From contig CM028909.1 in assembly GCA_016801845.1 (NCBI GenBank), positions 22,906,813 to 22,970,812 of the forward strand: a stretch of 64,000 nucleotides of DNA, in the 5' to 3' direction. Below are positions 34,383 through 47,500 of the stretch, piece by piece. Made by a program: the position numbers and the translations under genes. Under the pieces are notes generated by a model. That model saw only the letters and a program-made list of their open reading frames with translations. It did no database searches and was not told where the DNA came from. Position 1 is the stretch's first letter, and each line of letters starts with the position of its first letter. This stretch comes from Polydactylus sextarius (lineage: Eukaryota > Chordata > Actinopteri > Polynemidae).

Positions 34383-36996
34383 TCACAAAGCCGCTCCTTT
34401 CTTCTCTTTGTAAGTCGCCATCATTTTCTTGATCTCTGCGATTGCCTTCCCTGGGTTAAGTCCCTGTGGAGCAAGCAGTGCGTCAAACAGACCGTGAGAA
34501 ATTAAAGCTCTGTTAACTCTGTAATACAGTGTGTGTGTATGTGAGAATGATTATAAATACCTTTGGGCAGGTTTTAGTGCAGTTCATGATAGTGTGGCAG
34601 CGGTAAAGTGAGAAGGGGTCCTGTAGCTTAGACAGTCGTTCCTCAGTGAATTCATCACGGGAGTCGATCATCCACCGATATGCCTGTGGGTCAGTTACAG
34701 TGTTCATGGGCTGTTTGTTTCATGAGGAACATTTTCATAGTGGTAAAGAATGACTTTGATCGAGGGTTAGATAACTTGAGTTGACGGATTGCAGAGCAAT
34801 CACATTCACTGACTTTGGCAGAGCCCGTTAGTTAAAATTTCCCACATCTAACATTAAGTTCATGACATGATACATCAAAAACTCAAAAGGCATTACAACA
34901 TGGTGTTTCTGAAACCATCTTTACCCACCTGCATCAGGACGGCAGGTCCCAGGTATTTGTCTCCATTCCACCAGTAGCTGGGGCAGCTGGTGCTGCAGCA
35001 GGCACAGAGGATGCACTCATACAGGCCGTCCTGTTGGGTTTAAGACAACAGCTTACTCTGACAATCTCTGTGGTGTTTTAACGCGCAAAGTGTGCAAATG
35101 TGATTCTGCTACATATCCTGGAGTACAACAGTCTTTTTTATGCAGGACAGGTCAGCTCATCTGTTGACAGTAATACAGCTGCCAAGACATGAGTTGCTAC
35201 AGTAAGAAGGTGGTTTATTTACCAGTTTCTGTCTGTCTTCCACTGACTGAAAATACTGCGCCTTCCCTTCTTGAGTTTCATCCTTCTTTTTCAGGTAGGG
35301 CTCAATGGACTTGTACTGCGCGTAGAAGTTGCTCATATCCTGATGGGAACGATATGAAGTAGACATCATGACGAATGTATTATATATCACTTTATTATAA
35401 ACTCATGTCAATCTCCACACTGTTGTATATAACCAAGGAATAAAACTGTACTTGATACTTACAGGCACCAGATCTTTGACCACATACATGTGTGGGAGTG
35501 GGTAGATTTTGGTTGGTTTGCTAGTGTTTGTATCAATTTTGTTAAGGCATGCCAGTGTGTTTCCTCCATTGATGTTCATGGCACAGGAGCCACAGATACC
35601 TGAAGAAACACACAGTCAGTGAGGTCAATGGCGTAAATGTGGCAAAAAGGTTCATGTTTACATGTTTATTTTTGTTTCAATTTCTTTTCATCTGAGAGTA
35701 AACTGTTGAATCCAGATGTTTTTTGTTTCTTACCCTCACGGCAGGAACGTCTGAACGTGAGTGTGGGATCAATCTCATTCTTGATCTTAATGAGTGCATC
35801 CAGGACCATTGGACCACATCTGTATGAAAAGTAACGTGTGTTATGACATGTATTATATTTCTGTAAAAAGTCAAATACATCCCAGTAACGTTGTTACTAA
35901 TGATCTGGGCACTCTTACGTGTTTAGATCAATTTCATATGTCTGCATTCGTGGTTTGTCTCCAGCAGTGTCAGGGTCCCAGCGGTAAATCTGGAACTTCT
36001 TCAGTCTGGGTTCAGGAGCTGGAGCAGCTGCTGTCTGAGCATAACGCACCATCTGTATCACAAATAACAAACAGAAGCAGTACATATGAATGTTAAACAC
36101 CCTTTAGTTATAATTTAGCTTTTTTAATTCCTTCAAATATTCTCCTCTTTTATCTCTTCCACTAAAGTATCATCTTTCAGCTAAGAGTACACTTCAGGAG
36201 AAAGTGCCAATACATCAACTACAAAGTGCAGGATGAGGTCAAAACACCCAAATGTAATTCAAATGAAAATGTTTAAAAACACATTATAAATATAACTTGA
36301 CATATTTAACATATAGAGAATGTAGCTGGAACATAGAAGAGACTCTATCAAATTAAAAAAATTATAAATAAATTATTTATTACTCTGTATAATGCCGGTT
36401 GTGTCACAATGCAATGTACTTGTTGTATAAGCAGGTGTGGAGTCTCCCCCTAGTGGTAGTTTTAATGAACTGTCGTCAAAGAGTTACATCACTGTGCAGT
36501 CTTTGATTACTTAACTGACTTTCTAGGGACAATGAAATGCAGGTTTAAAGCACCAAAAACACAAATATTCAACTATATTTAAACAAATAAATAGCCATTT
36601 ATGTAACACTATTGTTATAAAAAAAAAATTGTTACGTCAGTCTCCTGTAGGAGGGAGTAGTTACACAACTGGTCACTTCATTCACAAAGGGTAGATTTAC
36701 TTAACATAGATTAAACTATATTTGAAAACTAAAATAAAATGAGCGAATATACCATGTTTACTCACAATTCACAGTAAAGCCTTTAGTACTAGAATATGTT
36801 TCTACAATGTTTAGCCGCGTTTAGACACAGAATCACTCTCTTGAATGTCACCGTAGCCTAGCATAACCGAAAGTGTAAAGTATGCGGCAAATCTGCCTCT
36901 AATACTGAATAAAATGATCTGTGAACTTACCACCATCATACTAGAGTTCCTCATGGCCAAAACATTTCGACTCAAGGTAACACAGGCCACCGACAT
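34383..36996 (-). CDS. sdhb: succinate dehydrogenase iron-sulfur subunit, mitochondrial
   Basis: Eight exons join in frame to 281 residues (human 280): 36931-36996, 35919-36052, 35734-35819, 35463-35599, 35223-35339, 34929-35030, 34561-34683, 34383-34463. The first about 30 residues are basic and hydroxylated, as in a mitochondrial targeting peptide. The mature start has KKFQIYRWDPD. The [2Fe-2S] cysteines are at 93, 98, 101 and 113 (SCREGICGSC). CILCACCSTSCP (186-196) and CHTIMNCTKTCP (243-253) ligate the [4Fe-4S] and [3Fe-4S] clusters. W-W of PSYWW helps form the quinone site. The protein carries electrons from SDHA flavin to ubiquinone in complex II. All ligands are intact. Neighbouring atad3 is divergent, about 1.5 kb away. 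Confidence 0.97.
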
Positions 36997-38504
36997 CTTT
37001 GAAGTTGATGTGTTTCTGTCACTAACTATACTGTCACACTAGAGACAAGACACAGCTCTGTGAACTGACCGTGCGGAAGCACGAGCTCCTCCCTCTAGTT
37101 GCGTCATTGTTGTTGCTTTCATGACCTCCCTCCAGGCTCGTTCATTCAAGAGTCACAGCAACGGTTGGTGCAAATTTACGCGTTTCTGCGGCGGATTAAT
37201 AAGAGAATTAATAAAAATAATTAGCCTCCTTCATAAATATGGCAGATCTCAAATTTTCCGATAAAATTAAATTTAAAAAAATCCATAGACTGGGTTGTAA
37301 CTATACACTTAATCCATAATTACCATATGTATCCGATGGTACACAAAGGCATCACAACTCTTTCACAACTCACATTGCAGTTGACTGTCAGGGGAATGTC
37401 TGTATATATAACCATGACTGAAAACATGCAGACATACTGCTGTGGTGTTATTCAGTGTTTGTTAAGTCATAGTGGTAATAATAGTTGTTTTCTCCTAACC
37501 CCATTATTCTTATTTGATGATACTTATAAGCCATTATAAGATGAACTTGCTGAATACTGAATTCTTAAAAATATTTTTCCGATTTTACCAAATTACTTTT
37601 ATACTTTTATACCAAGTACTTTGGGATTTTAACCATGCATTCACCCTATGAATTCCTTCTGATTCAAAAGCAATATTTTTATGTTTTGTGTTATTGTCTG
37701 CACACGGTGTTTACAAACATGTCCTTGACCCATTCATTGTTATTTAAGTCATAAAATATATGCACTATGTGCTGTGTTACATAAGTTCAGCCTTGAATAA
37801 TGTAAGCAATTCATTATTCCCCTTCCTGTTGCCATAACAAAAGCCAATAAAAAGAGATAGGACCCACTGTTTTATGTACAGTACATACCAAGGTGATTCA
37901 GTAAATGCCAACCTGTGTTCATTCTCTGAGCTGCACGTGACACCCAATAAGATATTCTGTAGAAAATGAATTTGAAGGTCAAGGGGGAAATGTTCTATGA
38001 TTAACAATAGATTTGGATTGAATCAGTGATCCTCGATCACACCAATCAAACTAAAACCTTAACATATTTCAAAACCCTGTTTGCGCGTTGTTCAGTGACT
38101 AAACATAGGCTGAAACATACAAAATATACAGTTTTGGACTGTTTATTCATGTTTTGTTGCCCTATTTGGATTGATGTGTAACTATACATGCAGGCTAAGG
38201 TTTTGACTGGCTGTATATTTCAGTCATTAAATATACAGTCAATAAATATACTTACTATACAATACTTTTTAAAAACTCTATAAACCATAACTTCTTATAA
38301 TAAAAACATTTTCTCCTTTAATCGAATGTTGTAAAAGGGACGCGTTATTGGTCAGTATTTTTGAAAGGTTTGACCGGAAGTTTCCTTTAATCATTTAGCG
38401 CACTTGACTTGTCTCAGGTCCAACCCCCAGCACGAGCTGATGCACAACTGTGGAAGCGCTTCAACCACAACTCCAGCTTGTTGCACGGACGCTCCTGAGG
38501 CAGC
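36997..38504. promoter_or_regulatory. divergent intergenic region between sdhb and atad3
   Basis: The two start codons are 1.5 kb apart, head to head. Near atad3, ATTGG (an inverted CCAAT box) at 38347-38351 and an ETS-type CCGGAAGT at 38374-38381 lie 125-160 bp before the ATG. The centre (about 37200-38330) is AT-rich with no exon or recognised repeat. Whether the genes share control is unknown. Confidence 0.5.
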
Positions 38505-41500
38505 ATGTCGTGGCTCTTCGGCTGGGTAAAGAGCTCCGGGTCTCCGCCGGTGGAGGAGGAGCAGGCAGCGGCTGCTGCTGCTGAGGTGGCCGGGGGAGCA
38601 GCGGGGACTCCGGGGGGAAACAAACCAAGTGGAGACAAGTGGAGCAACTTTGACCCGACCGGGCTGGAGAGAGCTGCAAAAGCTGCGAGAGAGCTCGACA
38701 AATCACGTGCGAATCAGTTTCACATTTTAAACAGACAAGTCTAAAATGAAGTGATAAATAAAAGTAATGCATTACTCGGTTTACGAGCTGTTGTCGGGTC
38801 ATTGTTTGCTTTGCTTGACTGAACTCGTTCTGGCACGTTCTGTTCTTTTCGTGAGACCCTCAGGCCAAATTCAATACATCAAAATCAAACGTCACGTTAA
38901 TGACCGGTTTGGTAAATATACACACGTGTATGTATGTGGGTGAAATGTTTCAAGAGCAGTGTTTATCAGACAGGTGTCATGCGTTAATTCAGCTCACAGA
39001 TTTCACACTGAGCGGCTCGATAGTGAAGATTTTACAGATTTTATGACTCGTTCACTTTCCAAAAACTCCGGAGGGCTGGACAAAGCAATTATAAGACAAG
39101 ATTTTTTACTCGACTACTACAATGATAATCTATGCCTGAGTGTGATGTATTCAACCTGTAACAAGTCTTCAATTTGAGTCGTATGAGCATTTTGGTTGTG
39201 TTTTTTAAAGAGCGTTGGGATGAAGGCTCAGCTTCTGTCTCTAATAAATAAGTTTTGACGGGCGTGTCTGGGAGCAACGAGGAACAAAGTGTCCCTGCTG
39301 CTTTCACCTGACCCACACATCACACTCCTCGTGTCAGCATGTGTGCCAACGATCATGCTTCTAGCTCTTCACAGTGTATGTGTTTAATTTTAAAAGTGGC
39401 CACTGTAAATCTCAGCCATCCAATCAATTCTGCTTCATCCTGTGGTGACTGTTAAAAATATGTTTTACCCCAAAGTGTAACTCTTAAGGCCCAGGTAGTG
39501 GTGGAAAGAGTCCTGAAGATCTGTACTGAAGTAGAAATGTTGTTACATGACTGAAATGTTACTCAACTACAAGTACAAGTACTGGTATAGAAATATACTT
39601 AAGTAAAAGTATTGTTCCCAACAACTACTCGGAGTATTAGTTACTTTTTGAACTGATGTATAATTAATTCTCAACAGTTGTTCATATGCTGGAAACTTTC
39701 GTTTACAACAGACTTTTCTCTGAACAATGATATGAATGAATCAATTGTGTTCTAAACAAATACAAAGTAAATGTTCTGTTAAATGCATTCAAATATTATA
39801 AAATTCAGTACAATTTTGTCAACAGTTGCTTGTGAGACACATTTAGTCGCAGCTGCCAACGTCACATCCAGTAACTGGCTTGTTTATTGTTGTGGTGGTC
39901 TTTCTTATCACAGCTCTCACATCATCTAGTTCAATCTTGGATCTTTTTTTTCCATCTGTGCTTCATTGGCCTGTTTGCAGTCTATTGATAACCTTACTGG
40001 CTGCAACAATGTATCTATGTGTTGCTATGGGAACCAGATGAGTCTGCTGGTTCCATGGACGAGTTAATGTGATGATGACTTGATTTATAGTTATGTGACA
40101 CTGGCTTTGTGATGCCAGGTAATACTGTACTACTCAGTAGTGAACATGATTTTAAATGTTTTTTTTTTTATCTAAAAGGTGAAAATTTAAATCCTCCTCA
40201 TCCTCTGTTGCTCTTTCTTGTTTATGTCAACAGGACATGCTAAAGAAGCACTGGAGCTGGCTCGTTTGCAGGAGCGAACAGTACAGCTGGAGCATCAAAC
40301 TAAAGTGAAAGTAGGTGATCATAATTCTGTGATCTTCCCTTCTTTGTTCGGAAGAAGTAACAGTGACACCCTAATGTCAGTAAACAACAAGATAAACTAA
40401 TCTTCACCAGGAATATGAAGCAGCTTTGGAGCAGCTGAAAGGCGAACAGATCCAACTCCAGGGGGAGGAGAGAAGGAAAACACTAGCAGAAGAGACCAAG
40501 CAGAACCAAGCAGTACACACCGTGTTGCTCTGACACTAAAACACAAGTTTAACCTAAAAGTAGTGTTTATTTAACTGGTAAGTATAATGAATTGTTTTCT
40601 CACCTCTAGAGGGCACAGTACCAAGACAAACTTGCCAGACAGAGATATGATGATCAGCTCAGACAACAGGTAAACATTTTAAATAATCACCCAAAATAAA
40701 TGTTACTAATGATCGATCTATTGAATGAATCGATCATCGATTATGTGCTTTTTTTAATCCACAGCAATTCCTGAATGAGGAAAATCTTCGCAAACAAGAG
40801 GAATCTGTTATGAAACAAGAAGCTATGAGGAAAGGTACAAGATGAACTAATGCACCACTGTATTACACATTACTCACCCACTCATGATGTCATGTAAAGA
40901 CTCTTTTATAATCCCCCTTAAAGATGCAATAATTGGGATTCGTGCTGCTTCGTAGTGAAGAATGACCATAATATTTCTGCAGGGGTCAATAAGGTTGTTG
41001 TTGTACCAGTGAGTACGTGGCTCACTCTGAGATTTGTGGCTCGTCTATAGACCTGTGGTCTGTGGCAGAGCAGAGCTGCCCAATTCAGTCGAGTCTTAAG
41101 ACATTCACACAATATTAAAGCAAATGAAGGTTTTTCATTCCCACAGAGCATGGTGATCTCTGCAGATGGTCAGTCTAAAACCAGAGATATTTGATTTCCA
41201 TTATGTATGACAAAGAAAAGCAGCATGTAAAGCACAAGAGTCACTTAATGTTTTAACGAGACTGTTGATTATTGAATAATCATTTTTAATAATTGTATTG
41301 TCAGTTTAGTTGATGGTCTATGTTTCTATCAGTCGACCAACTGATTAATGGACTTTTGCTAAATTGTTACATGTCTATGAGTACTGTAATGATGAATTAC
41401 TGGTCCATAGCTCTTTACTTGCTGTTTGCGTTGTGTCTTAGTTCTAATTAGCAAGGTTACTCATCTTACTCATTTGATTTAATTCAACCTCAAAGTAAAG

Positions 41501-44500
41501 CACATAGAAATAAAAACTAATTTTAGAAAAATTATAAAAAAAAAAAAAAAAACATTGCACAAATAGGCCTATTGACATGTCTGATTGTGTCTGAGTAAGT
41601 ATGATATTTTGCTCATGATGTAAATCTGGGGTCCTCAAACTCTTCCACAAAGGGTCGTGTGGCTGCAGGTTTTTGTTCCAACCAAACGGCAGCACCAGAC
41701 TTCCAACTGTGTGATCTTGACTGGTTGGAACAAAAACCTGCAGCCACACGACCCTTTGTGGAAGAGTTTGAGGACCCCTGATGTAAATAATAGTTTAAAG
41801 CTTAGTGGATCAGCTAATTACCTTTAATGTGATAAGGGTCACACTTGGCGACAAGTGAGGACTTGACTCATCAGTGTTCATTGTCTCTGTGCAGATTTTA
41901 GCCTTTTTTAGTTTGTTCCCCCAACAGCTTCAATGTTTTGGTGAAGTCTCAATACTAATTTAGTTTAGTGTGCTAACAATTGCTAACAAGTTCCCCATAA
42001 AACTCCATGAGATTAATATGTCACTGTTTATAGCTTGTCCCACTGTGCCCAAGTGGCACAACAATATTTAACTTGTATCCATACGCTGCGGGTTGACTGA
42101 CCATAGGTCTGCTGCAACAGCATCCTGCAGTTATATTGTGAAATAAGATAACAGGAGATAATTCGCGGATAAAAAAATTAACAAGGAAGAGGAATATAAC
42201 CCATTATTCAATAGGTTTGTTTACATTTTATACAAAAATCACAAACTGAACTATAGCAATTACACATGACTGCAAGCAGTATAAATAAAAATCACGAATT
42301 ATTTGTTTTTCACCTCAGCTTAATGTACTGTGTAGGTTTTTAATCTGTATCTTTTGTGTCTTTAAAACAGTACAGTCTAGATTTAGCTTGATGTTATAAA
42401 AAGTTAAACCAAGATAATTTAAAGTGGGTCAAATGCACAGTTCTGTCAGATGTGAATATGTGCACGTCGTTATTAATATCTGCCTCTTTTCCTCCCAGCT
42501 ACCATTGAGCATGAAATGGGGCTGAGACACAAGAATGACCTGCTCCGGGTTGAAGCAGAGGCCAAGGCTCGTGCTCAGGTGGAGCGGGAGAACGCAGACC
42601 TGATTAGAGAGCAGATCCGCCTGAAAGCTGCTGAACACAGACAAACTGTCCTCGAATCTATAAGGTGAAGACAAAATGACTTTCCATTTTTCTTAATCCT
42701 CTGAATAACTGGCGTGTTATCTTCTGCGATCTCTCTCAGCAGTGAGAAGCTGTTAAACAGAATTCCCAGAGGGCAGCAGTGAGTGTAGCTGCCACATTGG
42801 AGCCAGTCAGTGTGATAATTGTGTTTTGTTTCTGGCAGGACGGCAGGAGCAGTGTTTGGGGAAGGATTCAGGGCCTTCATCTCTGACTGGGACAAACTCA
42901 CTGCCACGGTAAATCCATATCAGACCCGCTTTGCCACACTTTCACCACAAGAGAACTGCAAGGAATTGTGGGAAGCAGCATTCATACTTGATATACAATA
43001 CACCACTTTGCCAAAATGTGTGTGTGTGATTTGCTCCCCCTCCTCTGCAGGCTGCTGGATTGACGCTGTTGGCAGTGGGAGTGTATTCTGCCAGGAATAC
43101 CACAGCGGTGGCTGGCCGCTACATCGAGGCTCGTCTGGGAAAACCCGCGCTGGTCCGAGAAACGTCTCGTCTGACAGTTACAGAGGCCATTAAACACCCA
43201 ATCAAGGTCAAACCAAACATAGATTTTTATGTTCATACTATTTATTGTATGGTTGATAAAAAAAAATCAACTTGTACCATATGAGATACAAAATGAGGTA
43301 CAAGCACAATGTGTATTTGAATAGTGTATAGAATATTTTTGATGTAGCTTTAGGTTTCTGCATAGGAATCATTTGATTATTTAGTTATTTTTAAGAAATG
43401 TCTGGAGTTTTGTTGTATTTGGAGTTTTTAACATCAGCCTGTAACAGCTGGAAGCACAACTAATGTAATTTGTGACGAGAGACAGTGCAAATGGGTTTGT
43501 TTTATTTGTGTATCATCTAGAGCAAATCCTGCTAATCCTGCCAAATGGACTGAATTTGGGAGAATTTCAGAACATAACACAGAAACAGCAAAAAATTAAA
43601 AGTCTGTTACACCAATGAAGTGTTTAAAATGAATAAAGATATTTATTTTATTTATATTTCTGTGACACCAAAATGGGTTAACATGCTCTGAATCTTTTAA
43701 GTAACTATTTCTTTCAGGACTGCTATGTTTGTTCTTCATATTTTAACCCTAAAAAATTTAGTAACAGACAATAAGATTTTAAGGTATGGCATTAAAATAA
43801 TGTAATACTCATGTGTTACCATGGCCACTTTCCCTTCTGTTTTCCTTTCAGACAGCCAAGCGTTTGAGAAGCAGGCCACAGGATGCCTTAGAGGGCGTGG
43901 TGCTCAGTGTGAGTCATCTGCAGCTCGTGATTTTGTCATATTGAAATCTTCAGCATTCACCTCTGATGTACTTATTCTGTCTTTGTGCTACGGATCACAC
44001 AGCCATCTTTGGAGGTACGTGTGAGAGACATTGCCATAGCCACTCGAAACACCAGACAGAACAATGGCCTGTACAGGAACATCCTGATGTATGGACCCCC
44101 TGGAACTGGGAAAACACTCTTTGCCAAGGTATGGCCGGCTCAGACTACCGGTAACTTTTGAATAATTAAAAGTTTGCTTTGGTACACCTTCCTGTTGATA
44201 TACATTCCATGGGTCCAATTATTACAGTCAGTGCTTGGAAGTCTTTATACTTTATAATAGGTCTAATAGGTCATTCTTGGGGAACATCTCCTCTGTGCTG
44301 TTGTTATTTGTTTTGAATTCACAAAAAAAAAACTAGTTTGTTACCAGTGATCACTGTAGTTCTGTATTACTACACATTATTTATATATTTTGGTTTTTTT
44401 TATGATTATCTTAAGACAATGTGCATTTCTTTGCTTTTTTTCTTTCAGAAACTGGCTCTCCATTCAGGGATGGACTATGCCATCATGACAGGTGGGGACG

Positions 44501-47500
44501 TGGCACCCATGGGGCGTGATGGGGTCACTGCCATGCACAAGGTGTTTGACTGGGCCAGCACCAGCAGGCGAGGGTAGGGCATTTCAAAATGCTCCTTTAA
44601 TACTCAATGAATTAGCACTCCAGTGTATCATCCATTAATTACTGACTTTTATAATTAATCATTATTCATAAATATGTTGTATAAAGCATGTGACTTGTAT
44701 TATACTAAGTAATTACATTAAATGCTATAAAGATGTAAAATGTCTGTTTTTCAGCTCAGTCTCTTTTATGTTCTCTGATTCTCTGCAGCCTTTTGCTGTT
44801 TGTAGATGAAGCTGATGCATTTCTACGCAAGCGAGCCACTGTGAGTTCAGCCTCAGTGTCATGTTAATGTTTATGATGTACTGTGTTTGAAACATATATC
44901 TGCAGCATTTGTCCTGTATTTACATCGCAGGAGAAAATCAGCGAGGACCTCAGAGCAACTCTCAATGCATTTCTCTACCGTACCGGCGAGCAGAGCAACA
45001 AGTTGGTGTCTTACATTATTCACTGTGCATGGTTGGGCATGAAAAGGTCATGGCCATGACTGAAAAGGTCACTGACAGGGTCTTAACAGTCTCATTTTTT
45101 TCTCCTCAGGTTTATGCTGGTGCTTGCTAGTAACCAGCCGGAACAGTTTGACTGGGCCATTAACGACCGCATCGATGAGATAGTGAACTTTGCATTACCA
45201 GGCTTGGAGGAGAGGGAAAGACTGGTGCGACTATATTTTGACAAATTTGTGCTGGGTCCTGCCACTACAGGGAGACAGTGAGTACACTTATATAATTTCA
45301 ATAACGTCTACTGTTCCTGCTCCGTAGCAGAGGTGATTTAGTATCACACACTCCCTAGAGGTCACCTTGCCAGATCAGGTTACAAAATGGTGTTTATAAT
45401 GGGTTTCGGCCATGCAACTAAAGTGATATCTGAGTCTTACCTTATTGCTTTCATTAAATGGTCTTTATGTCCTAATGTACAGAAGAAGAATACATTGGTC
45501 AGTTAAAACCAATAAATGTACAGATGATCCATAATAATAGCAACAAGTTAAAGGCTTGTTTACTGTACAGCTCTCTTGTGCTTAAACTCCACAGAAGATT
45601 GAAGTTGGCTCAGTTCGACTATGGACAAAAGTGTTCAGAGATTGCAAGACGTGCCGAGGGCATGTCGGGTCGTGAAATTTCTAAACTTGGTGTGGCATGG
45701 CAGGTGAGAAGAAAATCTGTTGACACAAAATATGAATCTGTTTAGAATTATATTCAATGCCATTTTTTTTGTTTTACTAAATTTGTTTTTGTGGAAGGCT
45801 GCTGCCTATTCTTCTGAAGATGGAGTTTTGACTGAGGCGATGATTAACTCCAGAGTTGATGATGCCATCGAGCAGCATGCACAGAAAATGGACTGGTTGC
45901 TGATGGAAGCAGGTGTGGGGGTTGGCAAGGTCGGCGTACTCCTCCCCAAGGAAATGGCTACAGGAATCATCGCTCAAGAAGCTGCTTCACTTGCACAAAG
46001 CAAAGACACAACCCCAGATGTGCCACAAGTCCTTCCACTGCTCAAGGTTATACGCAGCACTGCCCAGACAGAAGCTGCTTCTCAATCCTTCGAGGTGGAA
46101 GCAGATGCTATCCTCAAAGAGGCCAAAACTTTGGTTAAACCAAATGAAGTTGTTGCTACAACAACTGTTGGAACTTCCACCTTGACTGAAGCAGAGCCAG
46201 TTGAAACCATTGTTGAAACCGTTACTGCTGCCCCAGTGGTACAGGAGGTTGAGGTCTACAAGGACCTGGCTAAAGAGACTCTAGGTACAGCTATAGCTAC
46301 AGACACTGTTGTACCCGAGGTGTACACTGAGGTTAAAGAGATTGAAGTTGTTTCTCCAACAACTGTCACAACTCCGACCTTGAATGACGCAGGGGCATCA
46401 GAAGCCATTGTTGAAACAGCTACAACTATCCCAGTGATGCAAGACCAAAAAGTTGAGGCCAACAAGGACCTTACTAAGGAGACTCTAGGCACAGCTGTAG
46501 CTACAGACACTGTTGTTCCTGAGGTGAAAGATACAGTCACTGAGGTCAAAGAGAGTAAAGTTGTTTCTGCAACAACATCTGTAGCAACTCCAACCTTGAG
46601 TGAAGCAGAGCCAGTCGAAACCATTGTGGAGACAGCTTCTACTGTTCCAGAGGTGCAGAAGGTTAAGGCCATCATGGACCTGACTGGAGAGACTCTAGGA
46701 ACAGCTGTGGCAATGGAGACAGTTGTACTTGAGGGGCAAGAGACAGTCACTGCGGTTAAAGAGATCAAAGTTGTTGCTACAACAATTGTCAGCACTCCAA
46801 CCTCAACTGAGGCAGATGAAGTCAAAACCATTGTTGTAACAGCTACTGCTGTCCCAGTGGTGCAGGAAGTTGAGGCCAACAAGGACCTGACTGAGGAGAC
46901 TCTAGGTACAGCTGTATCTGACAATGTTGCACCTGAGGTGAAAGATGAAATTTGGGACATCAAAGTTGTTCCTACAGTAACAACTCCAACCTTAAGTGAG
47001 GCAGAGCTAGAAAACATGGTGGAGACAGCTTCTACCGTACCAGTGGTGCAGGAGGCCATCAAGAACCTAACAGTGGAGACTGGTGGAGCAACGGTAGTTA
47101 CAGACACTGTTGTACCTGAGGACAAAGACATACTCCATGAGGTCAAAGAGAGTGAGGGTGAAACAGCTTCTATTGTGCAAGAAACAGTTGCTGTGAGTAA
47201 AGAAGAGACAACTACAGATTTACTTCAAGAGACAGAGGGCACAGTTGTAGTCGAAGTGGAAGTTGATGCAGTAGCACAGTTAGAAACAACTGTTTCTGTT
47301 GCTGCCCAAAAGAAAGAACTAGACACTGTTGTTTCTAATGTTGTCTGCGAACCTACAGTAGCCAGTCCCCCCCAGGAGACTGTTGTCCAGGAAAATGAGT
47401 CAGCAGCACCCTCTGTCAGTGATGTAGAAACTGAAGCAACTAAGACTGCTGAGGGAGAAGCAACTGACACTGCAGGGATTGCAAACAACGTAGCTCAAAT

